A stretch of DNA of 31,539 nt from Nymphaea colorata (taxonomy: Eukaryota; Streptophyta; Magnoliopsida; Nymphaeales; Nymphaeaceae), in contig NW_022204575.1 in assembly GCF_008831285.2 (NCBI RefSeq), forward strand, positions 1 to 31,539, given 5' to 3'. Position numbers and translations under genes: made by a program. Numbering within the stretch: position 1 is the first letter of the stretch; each line of letters opens with the position of its first letter. This document shows positions 1-13,307 of this stretch, piece after piece. Under the pieces are notes generated by a model. It was not told where the DNA came from. It saw only the letters and a list, made by a program, of their open reading frames with translations, and did not search any database.

Positions 1-92
1 CCCAACCCCAACCCCAACCCAACCCCAACCCCAACCCCAACCCCAACCCCAACCCCAACCCCAACCCCAACCCCAACCCCAACCCCAACCCC
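1..92. repeat. Left telomere, C4A2 repeats
   Basis: Tandem CCCCAA units run from the first base to about position 92 and stop abruptly before unique sequence (CTAGTCGG). One unit near positions 16-20 is CCCAA. C4A2 on the 5' end of the + strand matches the C-rich strand of ciliate telomeres of the Tetrahymena type. With the mirror-image repeat at the other end, it shows the window is a whole linear chromosome. Confidence 0.98.
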
Positions 93-386
93 TAGTCGGC
101 CAGTTTAAATGCTTTGGATGTAATAAAAGTTTATCCAAAATATAAAATTCAAAGCTTTTATCCTCCAATTCTTAGAAGATAAGGGTTTCTGAACTCTGCA
201 TAAGTATTGCTTTCTAGAATTTACTGGATGGTTTTGACTATTTTACTCGCTGCCAATCCTCAAGCAATATTATGATATGGTCTCGAAAAAATGCTAATAA
301 CTCCTATCTAAATATTACTTTGTAATTTTATCTGCATAATTGTTTTAGCTTTTAATTCGTTCAACCATTTTATAATAGATTGATAG
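93..386. other. Left subtelomeric spacer and upstream region
   Basis: About 290 AT-rich bases lie between the telomere and the first start codon. I see no tandem repeat, no conserved motif and no convincing short gene. The part next to 387 presumably holds the promoter of the helicase gene. Confidence 0.6.
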
Positions 387-3454
<3,068 letters not shown>

Positions 3455-3515
3455 GTGATATCAATTACCATAATGCTTTATATTAAGTATTATGTATGTT
3501 TATAGGGAATGCAGA

Positions 3516-4261
3516 TCAATCGTCTTTCTTCTTTCCCAAAATTTGGAGGATTTTGAGGAAAAGACTGATGATATCGGTGTAGAGGATGACAGAGCCGAGG
3601 ATGTAGTCGTCTAAGGTCAACTCCTTATTTTTGCCTCCCAAAATCAATTGGGTATCAATGATGATGTAGATGCTGTAGACTCCAGACATAAGGAAGGCGA
3701 TTCCCGTAACGACCATGCTGCTCTTCAAGAAGAAAAGATTGATGAGAGAGATGGTGATAGCAGCCCAGCTTAGCGAATACAAAAGGCCTAAATTAAAATT
3801 GTCTTACTCTTTCCGTAGGATCGATATGACGTGTAATCCTCAGTTGTAGTCATGGCGCAGTAAGTGAGTCCCAAAGTGGCCGAAAGTGTGGCAACGGCTG
3901 AGAGGAGTACGCTTTCGGCAGTGTACAGGGCGCATACATATGAAACCAGGTATGATTCGCAAAGGGTGAAGATGCCCAGCACGATGTAGTTCGTGGGGAA
4001 CGATTTGGTGAATTTGCCAATGACTGAGATAAATCATGAATTACATAGCGAGAGGAGTGAAACGATACTGAGGACCAGTGTTGTCCAGAAGGCCCAGGTT
4101 TGCTGTGCTTGGAATTTAGCGAATGATCGGAAAGTAAAATTGCACCATACTACGAAGACAGTAACCATCAGCTCTACTGAGAGGACTGAGTAGACCTTCT
4201 TCACAAAGTTTTGACGGGCTCCTGCGCCGAGAGTTGGGTGAGAATAGCCTTCTTGATACAT
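3516..4261 (-). CDS. TMBIM/BAX inhibitor-1-like membrane protein
   Basis: Multi-pass membrane protein of the TMBIM (BI-1/Lifeguard) family, whose members affect ER calcium leak and cell-death responses. Read with introns at 4024-4044 and 3788-3807 removed, it gives about 234 residues, the usual family length. It starts MYQEGYSHPTLGAGARQNF and continues with hydrophobic segments. It carries the family signatures NYIVLGIFTLCESYLVSY (middle) and IDTQLILGGKNKELTLDDY near the end, finishing in a charged GKKKDD tail. The start ATG (4259-4261) was chosen because the family-like protein begins there; the open frame upstream to 4399 looks like spacer. It is convergent with the helicase gene and head-to-head with CFAP57, sharing about 200 bases of upstream sequence. 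Subgroup within the family is not resolved. Confidence 0.92.
3788..3807 (-). other. 20-nt spliceosomal intron in the TMBIM gene
   Basis: On the minus strand this begins GTAAGA and ends TTTAG. Its removal joins the frames reading SYRSYGK and LYSLSWAAIT exactly, with no other change. Confidence 0.9.
4024..4044 (-). other. 21-nt spliceosomal intron in the TMBIM gene
   Basis: On the minus strand this begins GTAATT and ends CTCAG. Removing it converts an in-frame TGA into continuous coding, joining VSLLSL to FIGKFTKSFPTNY as expected for the family. Confidence 0.9.
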
Positions 4262-4463
4262 TGTCCTTGCTATTAAAAGTAATATAAATTGAGGATTATG
4301 CTCCACCCATTTGAACTGGATTTTAATGATCCAACTTATAAATTTGCCAATCAATTCTGAGAGATATTTCCAGCGGGAATACTCTTTATTTGCAATCAAT
4401 ACAAGTGTTAAAGAGAATGTGGCCGGATAGTTTTATTCTTAGAGAATATAAGTTTAGATTTAA
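4262..4463. promoter_or_regulatory. Shared divergent promoter region TMBIM / CFAP57
   Basis: Two start codons face away from each other across about 200 AT-rich bases. No specific factor site is recognisable. The region is inferred to hold both promoters from position alone. Confidence 0.45.
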
Positions 4464-7400
4464 ATGTAGAAACAAGAAAAGAAAGTGTACTTGGATCTCA
4501 ATCACGCCTTCGGATCCAACTTTACGCTCGAAAGCAAGAACTAAATCGGCATCATCGAAGAAGACGGCCGCATGAAGATGGTATATACGGTCGGAAAAGC
4601 CATCGTGAAACAGTCCCTCGAGAATCGAACCATGGAGTTCATCAAATTGTCAGACAGCATCGAAAGCATAGAATGCATGGCACTCTCACCCACAAAGAAC
4701 CATATTGCAATTTGCGAAAAAATCAAAAACTAAAACTTCCTCCTTCTCAATCTCTATGGGCTCAAGAATAGGGACTCAGAAATCAAGCATTTCAAACTAC
4801 CACAGACGGAGAGGCAATCGTCATTCAAAATCATCGCGTTTTCGCCCTCACAGCCAAAGTATGCTGCTGTATGACTGCCTAGCCGGACAACCAGCTTATG
4901 TTCCTTGATATCAGCCGTAGCAGAGGATTGGCGGTGAGCAATTTTACAGTGGAAGGAACAGAATCAATAGCAATATGTCCCACACAGTCGCATCTTATTA
5001 GCTGCGCGGGAAGGAACATTTTCAGGTGTTCAAGGTAGAAGATTACTCCTTCAAGACCTATGAAGAGGTAAAGAAGCTCCCAAGGCACGAAACTTCACTG
5101 CCCACGCATGGTTTGACAAGACAAAGATATTGATAGGCACTGATCGGGGAGAGCTTTTCATGGTCGGTCCAGTTGGAAACAACTTCGAAGTAAAACGTCA
5201 TCTTGGGAATGTCTTTACTTCCTAGCCATTGGGTGACTCTGGCCTTGACCTTTCTCTCTCAGCTATTTGCGTCTTTTCTAAAGGCTTCATTGTGGGGTCT
5301 AGCAGAGGCTACTTCTCGCTGTGGATGAAGCGAGAAGAAGGAGAAGAGAGTTTCTAAGATGAATATACAGGTGATTTGGCAGGAAATGGCAAGTTGGAGA
5401 GCAACGCACTGCAAGGGTAGTAAGTATAGCTATGTGCCGCTTTAACAGCAGATTGCCATCGCATTTGATAGCAGCGCTATTGCTACTACTTCCTTACAGG
5501 CTTTGCTTTAGGCGGAGGAGTCAGAAGCAGGTGGAAAAGTGATAGAGGGTGATGTGCTTAACTACATGTACAGTGGCTTCCATAGGGGAGAAATCAACTC
5601 CATGGATATCTGCCTCCACCGTCCCATTTTCGCCACTCTCTCACGCAAGGAAAAATGATAAGGCTATGGAACTACAAGAAACCCAACTGTTAGCTCATTA
5701 AAGTGTTCGACAGCAAGTCAGACGGCATAGAGCAATTAGCATTGTAGCTGATTAACTGCCTTAGCTGCACCCCCTTGGCTACTATATGGCGGTCGGTGCT
5801 GTGACAAACTACGTATCTATCATATTCTTTAAAATGAGCTGCGCAACTTCCGTGAAATCGTGGTGCGGGGTGTATGTTGCCTCAATTTTCGAATGGAGGT
5901 CAGTTCCTGGCTGCAGCATATCCACGCCAGAAAAACACAACCCAAAAGAGCAGCGTCCATCTAATCAATATCTACAACAGCTACACTCTTGAAGAGGTTG
6001 GTCGCCTTAACGATCACTCCAACATCATCACAGACCTAGCCTGGAAGGCTGATGATCGCGCTCTTTTCTCTGTGGGTGTTGATGGCACTGCAACAGAATG
6101 GCGCCAAGGAGATCCAAAGTCTTAAAACAAAGAGTGGGTGGGTAAAAAGTGGACCAAGGGAACGCGAAGTACTCCTCAGTAATGTACGAGAAGACAGCAA
6201 GGTCGATCTTGGCATCGGGAGTAGAATCAGGAAAGTCAGTAGTGCGTGAGTTCAAGATCTAAAAGGAGCAGGTCCAAAAGCTGTTTGCAATTGGTGGTTC
6301 AAATTAGCAAGCTGCAGTGGCTACAAGTCAGTGGAAATCCCAGCAGTGCTGGCTGGAACTGAGGAAGGACATCTCAAGGTCTTCAATTCTGTCTTCGACA
6401 ACATCGTAGAGCAATCCATTAACGCACATCGCCGCGAAGTCACTGGTCTAAGTACTTCCCCATGTGGCGATATGTGATTAGTGCGGGAGAGATGGAATCA
6501 TCTTTGTTTACCAAGTATCCTTAACCAACCGAGAAGGCTTCGTGAGTCGAAAATTACACGATCAGATTAATGACTACGAAATCAATCCGCTTGTGGGAGT
6601 TATGGATGATGAGCTTAGCGATATCGTTCTCGTCCAGCGCAATGATCTTGCTGAAAAGAACAGGTACAACAAAATTCTATAAAAAAACTTATAGAAATGA
6701 AGCGCAAGCTGGTCATCCAAGAAGATGATGACAACCGCAGGTTCGAAGCTGAGCTTACAAAACTAGCTCGTGAAAAGGATCAGATCATAGCTACTTTGAC
6801 ACAACATTTCGAATAACTCAGAGCGGAAAAGGGTGAACTGTAAGTGACTGCGCAATCCAGTATGCACAGCTGCAAGGCCGAAACTAAAAGATGCTGGAGG
6901 ACCTTGAGGCGCTATACGAGAAGAAACTAGCATTGGAAACCGAAAATACTTCGAACTCTAGAATACTTTCGAGAAGCAAAAAGAGGCACAGTCCCAGTAG
7001 CAGGCTCAGTTCATGAAGCGTATGGAGGAGACTCTTGCTTTGCTGAAGCATGAGTTCGTGTAATGCTATAGGAAGGCAGAAAAGTTCACAATTCCCAACA
7101 GCAGCCATAGCACAAGGTGAAAAATAATTCAGTGAGAAAATGGCTCAGGTTGAAGAGGAGCACGAAGGAGAACTGCGCAAGGTTAGCTAGGCTATCGTTT
7201 CTCTGGAAGCTTAGAAGAACAAGAGCTCTATTTAGTATATCACTAACATCGATCTCTAAAGAGATAGTGTAGCTCCTCAGCGAGGAAATAATCCGTTTCA
7301 TGTCCTAGAATGAGACGATGGGAAAGGAAGAATAGCAACTACAAGAGCAATTAGCAGCCCTCAGCAAGGCTACACTTGCTCGCAACAGGAGCTGCTAGCG

Positions 7401-8437
7401 CGTCAATAGTTGTTGAAAAGCAAAGAGCAAAAAATCAGTTAATATCAAGAAAGAATAGCTGATTTAGTTAAAAAGAAAGACATTCTCGCCTACCGGACTG
7501 GGAGATTCGGCAGGAGATAGAGCCACGCTAAGATGAGATTGAATTTCTAAGGAGGAAATATATCAAATAGAGCTGGAGTTTGAGAAATTACTGGAGGATG
7601 AAAAGGTGATTGGAGAGGCATAGGCCCGCATTTAGCGCCAGAAGGCTGCCTTGAACGAACAGCTTCAATCGCAGCGCAACCAGACAAAGGATCGAAATTT
7701 AAAGCTACGTCGCATTTGCCAAGAAATAGAGACTGTTGTGCAATCAAGTCCAGTGACCGCAACTACTACGAGCAGCAGATGGCAGCCATCTATCGCAAGT
7801 ACTTTAAATGCATGTCTTAAAACAAACGCAACAACCATACGCTTAGCGGAATCGATGAAATATAGCGCCATATAACTCATATAGACCGCGAGATATAGGA
7901 CGTCAACCGTAAGACTGATGGCACCCTACGCAGGCGTGATGAAGAGATCCAGCGTGCTACGCAGGAAAATGCTGACTTGATCAAGTAGTTGACTGCCTCG
8001 CGTGAGGAGCGGACCAAGTTGACTCAGGAGTTTAAAAATGTACAAAAAATGGTAGACAACCTCATGAGACAAATCAAGCAGATCAAGAATATGTCCACAC
8101 TGCAGACCAAACCGCCTGAGACACTCTTCAGCTCAAAAAACCCACGCTTGATAAGCCACTTCCTGGCATCCCCTCACTTAACCTCGTCCGCTCCAGTTCT
8201 CAGCCGATAATCAAGGGAAAAATCTCACGTGGTGTTAACTATGATCCTGGTTCTCTCTCTATCTTCACGAGAGCCAAGCTCAAAGAGTTAGAAAATAAGT
8301 TGGAAGGGGCAAGACTTTCGTTAAGACAGCGGGAGGTTATCGCCAGGATCATCAAGCAAAAGATCGAAGAGCATATTGATAGGCTCAACTGCAGTGACCC
8401 TCTTTTGAGGAAAATGTTGCTTGAGTTTGAGCTTTGA
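4464..8437 (+). CDS. CFAP57: CFAP57 (WDR65)-like axonemal protein
   Basis: Cilia- and flagella-associated protein with WD40 repeats followed by a long coiled coil. CFAP57 homologues sit at the inner dynein arm / regulatory region of the axoneme and are needed for assembling some single-headed dyneins. The first about 730 codons (to about 6660) read as beta-propeller blades, for example LALSPTKNHIAIC-type, ITDLAWKADDRALFSVGVDG (about 6025-6085) and a blade ending IIFVYQVS. The rest (about 6700-8430) is highly charged heptad-like sequence with frequent Glu, Lys and Gln and many TAA/TAG codons, ending LLRKMLLEFEL before TGA at 8435-8437. Total length about 1320 codons matches the about 1250 residues of animal CFAP57. 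The start ATG at 4464 precedes the first blade. Several single-base frame slips are present. The domain order makes CFAP57 likeliest; other WD40-coiled-coil axonemal proteins are the alternative. Confidence 0.8.
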
Positions 8438-8449
8438 TTCTATATTTTT

Positions 8450-8670
8450 ATGTCGTATGCTCTTATCAAAGAATTTGATTGGAAGGGGACTGCATCGTTG
8501 GACGGTTCAGGACACCAGGGGAGGCATCGCTTGCCCTGCAAGCTCTGACCGGTCAAGTGACTAGATAGAAAAAACCTAAGAAAGAGCCGATTAATAAAAG
8601 GTATGATTTAAATGAAATTGATTTTGTGGAGCCCGCCTCAAATCTGTTGTAGCATACTCTGCCTATAATT
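8450..8670 (+). CDS. Very small hypothetical protein between CFAP57 and H3
   Basis: An ATG at 8450, only 12 bases after the CFAP57 stop, opens [20 protein letters not shown]. If one base is missing near 8511, the frame continues [18 protein letters not shown], a Lys-rich patch and [18 protein letters not shown]. The continuation is not random-looking, has mixed charge, and stops resembling protein just before the H3 start. I recognise no family and no clean stop precedes the H3 ATG. It may be a real protein of about 70 residues, or a chance open stretch favoured by the single-stop code. Confidence 0.35.
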
Positions 8671-8675
8671 ATTTA

Positions 8676-9109
8676 ATGGCTAGAACCAAGCAGACTGCAA
8701 GGAAGTCCACTGCCCAGAAGGTGCCACGCAAACAGTTGGTGGCCCAGAAAATCGCCCGCAAGAGCGCTCCCCTTCCCTCTGGCCTTAAAAAGCCTCACCG
8801 CTTCAAACCCGGAACAGTCGCCCTTCGCGAAATCCGTAAGTTCCAGAAAAGCGTAAAAATGGCATCATTTAGACTGATCTCCTGATCCGCAAGCTGCCCT
8901 TCCAGCGGTTGGTGCGCGAGATCGCCACGGAGTTTAAACAAGAGGTGAGATTCCAGAGCCAGGCTGTGTTGGCCCTCCAAGAGGCCGCTGAGGCCTACCT
9001 GGTCTCACTCTTTGAGGATACCAACCTCTGCGCTATCCACGCCAAGAGGGTCACCATCATGTCAAAAGACCTCCAGCTTGCCAAGAGAATCCGCGGAGAC
9101 CGCTTCTGA
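8676..9109 (+). CDS. Divergent histone H3 (H3 variant)
   Basis: Core nucleosomal histone. Exons 8676-8852 and 8873-9109, joined by removal of a 20-nt intron, encode 137 residues against 136 for standard H3. The tail [10 protein letters not shown] is intact (K4, K9, S10), and a K14-equivalent and the ARKS around K27 are kept. STGGKAPRK is STAQKVPRK, and there is one extra residue between K18 and K27 ([12 protein letters not shown]). The histone fold is well kept: [37 protein letters not shown] and a C-terminus RGDRF resembling the ciliate RGERF. IMPKD is IMSKD and SSAVMA is SQAVLA. Loop 1 is not lengthened, so it is not an obvious centromeric H3. It contains no reassigned codons and is GC-richer than its surroundings. 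It is either a replacement-type variant or the lineage's main H3. Confidence 0.97.
8853..8872 (+). other. 20-nt spliceosomal intron in H3
   Basis: The sequence runs GTAAAA...TTTAG. Its removal restores FQKS-TDLLIRK, the universally conserved H3 sequence, and removes the frame change. It is the most secure intron in the window. Confidence 0.96.
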
Positions 9110-9472
9110 TTCGGATTTATCGGATTATAAGTACAGTATCATTATCAATTACATATTATACTCCTCAAGATGATGTCCTGTGGCTGCCCTCATGAAGACT
9201 CTTAGCGAAAATTCATGGGGATTGGTTTGATCTTGGCCATCCTCAAAAACTTGTTGATATTTTTTTCTTTCGGCTAATTTTTTGATAGCTAAAAATGTAT
9301 GTTGCTTATATGGCCAACAATAATTTATTTGATGAGGATTGGATTTGTATACCCGTGTTCATTTTTTATAAATGGCTATCTATTGAGCTGTATAATAATT
9401 GATTCATAAAAGCAGAATGCTACGAGTGAAGTAATAAAACATTTGGCGTACTTCGACGAGAGCAAAAGCTAT
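9110..9472 (+). other. Spacer / possible 5' extension of the TAF2-like gene
   Basis: This AT-rich stretch has no TGA in the frame of the following gene from an ATG pair at 9170 onward, so the gene could start earlier than 9473. The upstream translation is hydrophobic and low in complexity. A second frame also reads MYVAYMANNNLFDEDW around 9296. I cannot decide between spacer, an N-terminal extension and a missed exon. Confidence 0.4.
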
Positions 9473-12400
9473 ATGACCAGCTATCAACTGACCCTGCAGC
9501 GATACCTGGAGAAGTAAAAGGAAGAGAAGGAGAAGGCAAATGATCTTGTTTTCAAATAGCCATCACTGCAGAAGTACAAGGTCAACGAGTTCACACTTGC
9601 CATTACGATCCAGGAAGAATTTACCTTCGAATGGCAGTCGACCTATACAAAATCGAGAAGATAGAAAAGAAGAACAACTTTTGCAGATTTCCATTCTCTC
9701 TCGAGGGATATGTTGAGCTCTATAACGACCCAAAAGTTCGCACATTCAAAATGACCCTTACCCAAACACTAACTGACGATGCAATAGAAGGATTATTCGA
9801 CAATTCAATCGGCAAGCTCATCATCAAAACTCGATTCAAAGGCAATCCTTTCAAACTTCCTGTAAATATCCTGGACAAGCATAACGTCAACATCGAATCT
9901 CCCAAGACTGTTACAGTTGTAATCAAAAATATACCTGGAGAATCAGTCATTTGTCAGGCAATTTGGCTTAAATGGCAATTTTCAAAGAAATAAACAACTT
10001 TCAGGAACTCAAGAAGCATCCATCCGGATACAAACTTTACAAGTTCTCAGTGTAGGATCGAGTCGAGGCCGCGAATATAGTCATAGCAAAAGGAAGTTTC
10101 AAGATGAAATAGTTCATTTTCGATAAAGTAAACATTAGAATCTACAGTGTCAATTAAGAGGTTTTCTTTATGTCTACTCTCATGCAAATCCTTCAACAAC
10201 TCAAGACCATTCTTGGTGAATGGAGTCCATAAGCATCGTTCAAAATATGGAACCACTATTGAAGATGGTCATCACATAGTCTTCTACGCTGATCTTAGCT
10301 CCTTTTACAAACGTATCTACAGGAGCGTACTTTACGACAAGGTGAAAGATAAATGGCTGATCGAAGGCATGGTGAATTACAACCGCAGCAACAAGCATTT
10401 TCAAGATGTGATGAGAGATCTAATTGAGCTGATGACTGAAGGAGAAGAACTAGTACCGCTGCAGGACCCTACTTTCCACTTTGATCGTGTTTGGACTCTT
10501 AAAGCCACCTTCTTTTACCACATTCTCTCAAACTTCAAATTATGAGAGATTATGGAAGTTCTAGCTTGGCCAGTCTGATTATTGAAGAATCGAAGAAATG
10601 CAAGATTACTTCTCAAGTGCTCTTCCGACGCCTGAAAAATAAATATGGTCTCAAAAACTTAGAACAATATACGAGAGACAGTTCTTAGAGTCAACAGGCA
10701 TGAATCGTATATTCTACGAGATCATTGATCTCAAGAGAGAAAATAGAGTGAAGATTATCGTTAGGCAGAAAGCACTTGCTAACAAAGTTTTAAACTCTAC
10801 AACATCTTCAGGATTAAGCTTGAACAGTAACTCGGGATCATTTCCGCTCTTACTTAAAGGATAATAAACAAAATAAATTTTAGACAGCACAAACAAAAAG
10901 AAAGATCTTTCAGGACCTTTAGCAGTGCCTAAATTTCTTAATTGCCAACCATTCTTCCGAGGACATGTTGCAGTGGAAACTGATGCAAGTGAAATGCCAT
11001 TTGAGCTGGAACTTCGAGAGGAAAACATCATTGAGGAGAAGCAAAACGTAACATCAAAGATCAGAGCACCTGTTAGAAAGATCGGGTAAGCAGAAAAGAC
11101 ATATGATGGATTTGGATGGATGATGATCGACACTGCTCACATCTTTCCAGCCTTCTACAAGAATGAAAATGTGCATGAAAGCGTCATCCTCTAAAAAGTT
11201 AAGAAGAAATATGATTCTAACATGAAGAAATTAAGGTCTTAAACTGTATCTCAAGTAAGGACCACTCGAAAACCAAAAGATTGCAAAGCCTTACTGGACA
11301 AAGTGAAAATCAACCCAAATTTGAAGGAAAATTCCACTATTAATGTGAAGAGAAAAGTTCTTCAAATCGTGCCAATCTTTTTAAGCAAAGCATCAGATTT
11401 CACACTTTGGGAAGACATGCTTTCCCTGATAAAGCTCTATGAGCCTGTTTGCCACGACTATTCAGAGGAAGGATACCAATTTCTACTAGGATTAGTCGAA
11501 TCTCTGGGAGATCTCGAGTACAGACACCAGTTTTCATACTATTTCGAGCATTTTCATCGAATTTTGCTAAACATTCTACGAGAACTGAATGGAAGAGGAG
11601 AAGACAGGGAGGAAAGATTGAAGATGTCAATTTTGAATACACTTATGAAGTGGAATTCAAGGTACAGCTTCTAGATTTTGCAAGAAGTGATCACCGAGCT
11701 TAAGCTTTGCAGAGCAAACATCCGAGCAAATCTCTAAATTTGAAGGTCATATTCAAAATATATATCTGTTCATCGCAAGACTGAAAATTGAATCAAGCCA
11801 TCCTTTGATCGCAAAAATATGGGAGCTGACAACAGATATAATAAAAAACGATACAACTTATGTGCTTTGGGCCATTAAATTTAGATTTGATATAGAGAAA
11901 AAGAAACATAATTAGGCTCTCTCGAATTTCTCAAGCTGGTATTTGCATAGATCGAAGGCCTCATCGAAGAAAACAAGAAGAAGTATGGCTTGGCACTTGA
12001 AGTTGTCAAGAACATTCTCAACCTCAACAAGAAAAAGTGGGGTTTGTAAGTGCAGCTGACGTTAAAATAGAACTAAAACTATTTTATCGCAGAATACATC
12101 TGGAACCATCTTACTTCTCAACTAAGCTGCAACAATCACTTCATTCGATTGCAGTGGATCAAGATATACCGCATATTCTACTTCTACTATATCCCCGCAG
12201 TTGCAATTGTGAAGCTAAAGAAAAACCATGAGACAAAATAATTCCCTGACCTTACTTAAGATGCCCAAAGAGAGTTATTGACTCATATGAAGGACTTCTT
12301 CCCTGATATTAGATGGTTTTCAGGTTATGATAGTCGTAGTGCCAAATAACTGAAGGCGAAGTATGAACAATAAAAGAAAGCAGACGCAAAAAGAAATTCG

Positions 12401-13051
12401 ATGAGTACAGTTTTTCAGAAAATAATGTGATAACTATGTTGTCAAATCGCATCCCGGACGTTAGACATGGGATTAGTGGCAAGAGAAGCTATTCGCATCT
12501 TCATTTCGATCTATGAGGACAAGGAGCAGAAAAGTGAAGGAAAGGAAGCAGATCGCTGCAAACAGATCCAGTAGGGATTTAGAAAAATTGAGCAAAAATT
12601 GAAACGAGGCAGGATGCCTGATTACTACAACTACCAGCAACTAAAGTAAGAGATCCGTTACTTGATGGAATAGTATGAGGAAGAAGAGGTGAGAGTAGCT
12701 GATATCCTTGTGATGGTCGATAGGGCGCTCTAGTAGATGGCGCAGGAGAAGGCAAGAAGATAAAACCAGTTGCGAGATGAAATGAGGATCATCATAAACC
12801 TTGACAGCATTCACGAGTAAGAAGAAGATGAAAAACCTGAAGCAAATAATGAAAACGGCGAAGATGCTGGTGACGATGAGATGATATTCGGCTATCAGGA
12901 GGAGTAACCCGAGCAATTTGACAAAAGAAATAAGAAAAGCAAGAAGCAGACGACGATTTGCTAATATTTGCATAGTGATTGTAGCTAAACCATAGTAAAC
13001 TATAAGTTGAAATATCAGCTGTATAAATATAAATTAAAAATCAACTATTGA
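9473..13051 (+). CDS. TAF2: TAF2-like TFIID subunit (M1 aminopeptidase-like fold)
   Basis: Probable TAF2, the TFIID subunit that contacts core-promoter DNA with an inactive M1-aminopeptidase-like module followed by alpha-helical repeats. Length of about 1190 codons equals animal TAF2. Supporting segments in TAF2 order are a beta domain around 10040-10150 (YKFSVEDRVEAANIVIAKGS), DKWLIEGMVNYN (about 10345-10380) where TAF2 has DEWLLKGISGY, FLESTGMNRIFYEIIDLKRE (about 10690) where TAF2 has VDQSGVVKFYG, and GWMMIDTAHIFPAFY (about 11115) where TAF2 has WIRIDPDMSVL. No HExxH zinc motif is visible, as expected for TAF2. The C-terminus is very acidic then Lys-rich (about 12780-12960). The start is uncertain (9473, or an in-frame ATG up to 9170); the stop TGA is 13049-13051. 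Single-base slips occur, for example near 9655 and 10245. Alternative: another M1-like non-enzymatic protein. Confidence 0.66.
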
Positions 13052-13307
13052 AGTTCAGTTTATTGCCGAAACCATTCCTAAAAGATGGTTTGATTATTGC
13101 TACAGTATCTGAAATTTTACGTTTTGAAGGATTACTTCGATATTTTGCTTGTATAATAGAAAGTTGATAAGATCCAATGGACCAAATAGTTGAAAGTTGG
13201 AGAAATTTGATCTCCTTAACAGGGAGCCAAGCGAATTCAGGAAAAATTAGTGACTATGCGCCAAGAACCTCCGATCTACAAGTCAACCTTTAAAAGGAAC
13301 CATTCCC
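13052..13307. other. Intergenic region before the IMPDH-family gene
   Basis: AT-rich spacer of about 250 bases. An ATG at 13177 opens a short frame that could supply an N-terminal extension of the next gene if a base is missing. No promoter motif is recognised. Confidence 0.4.
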
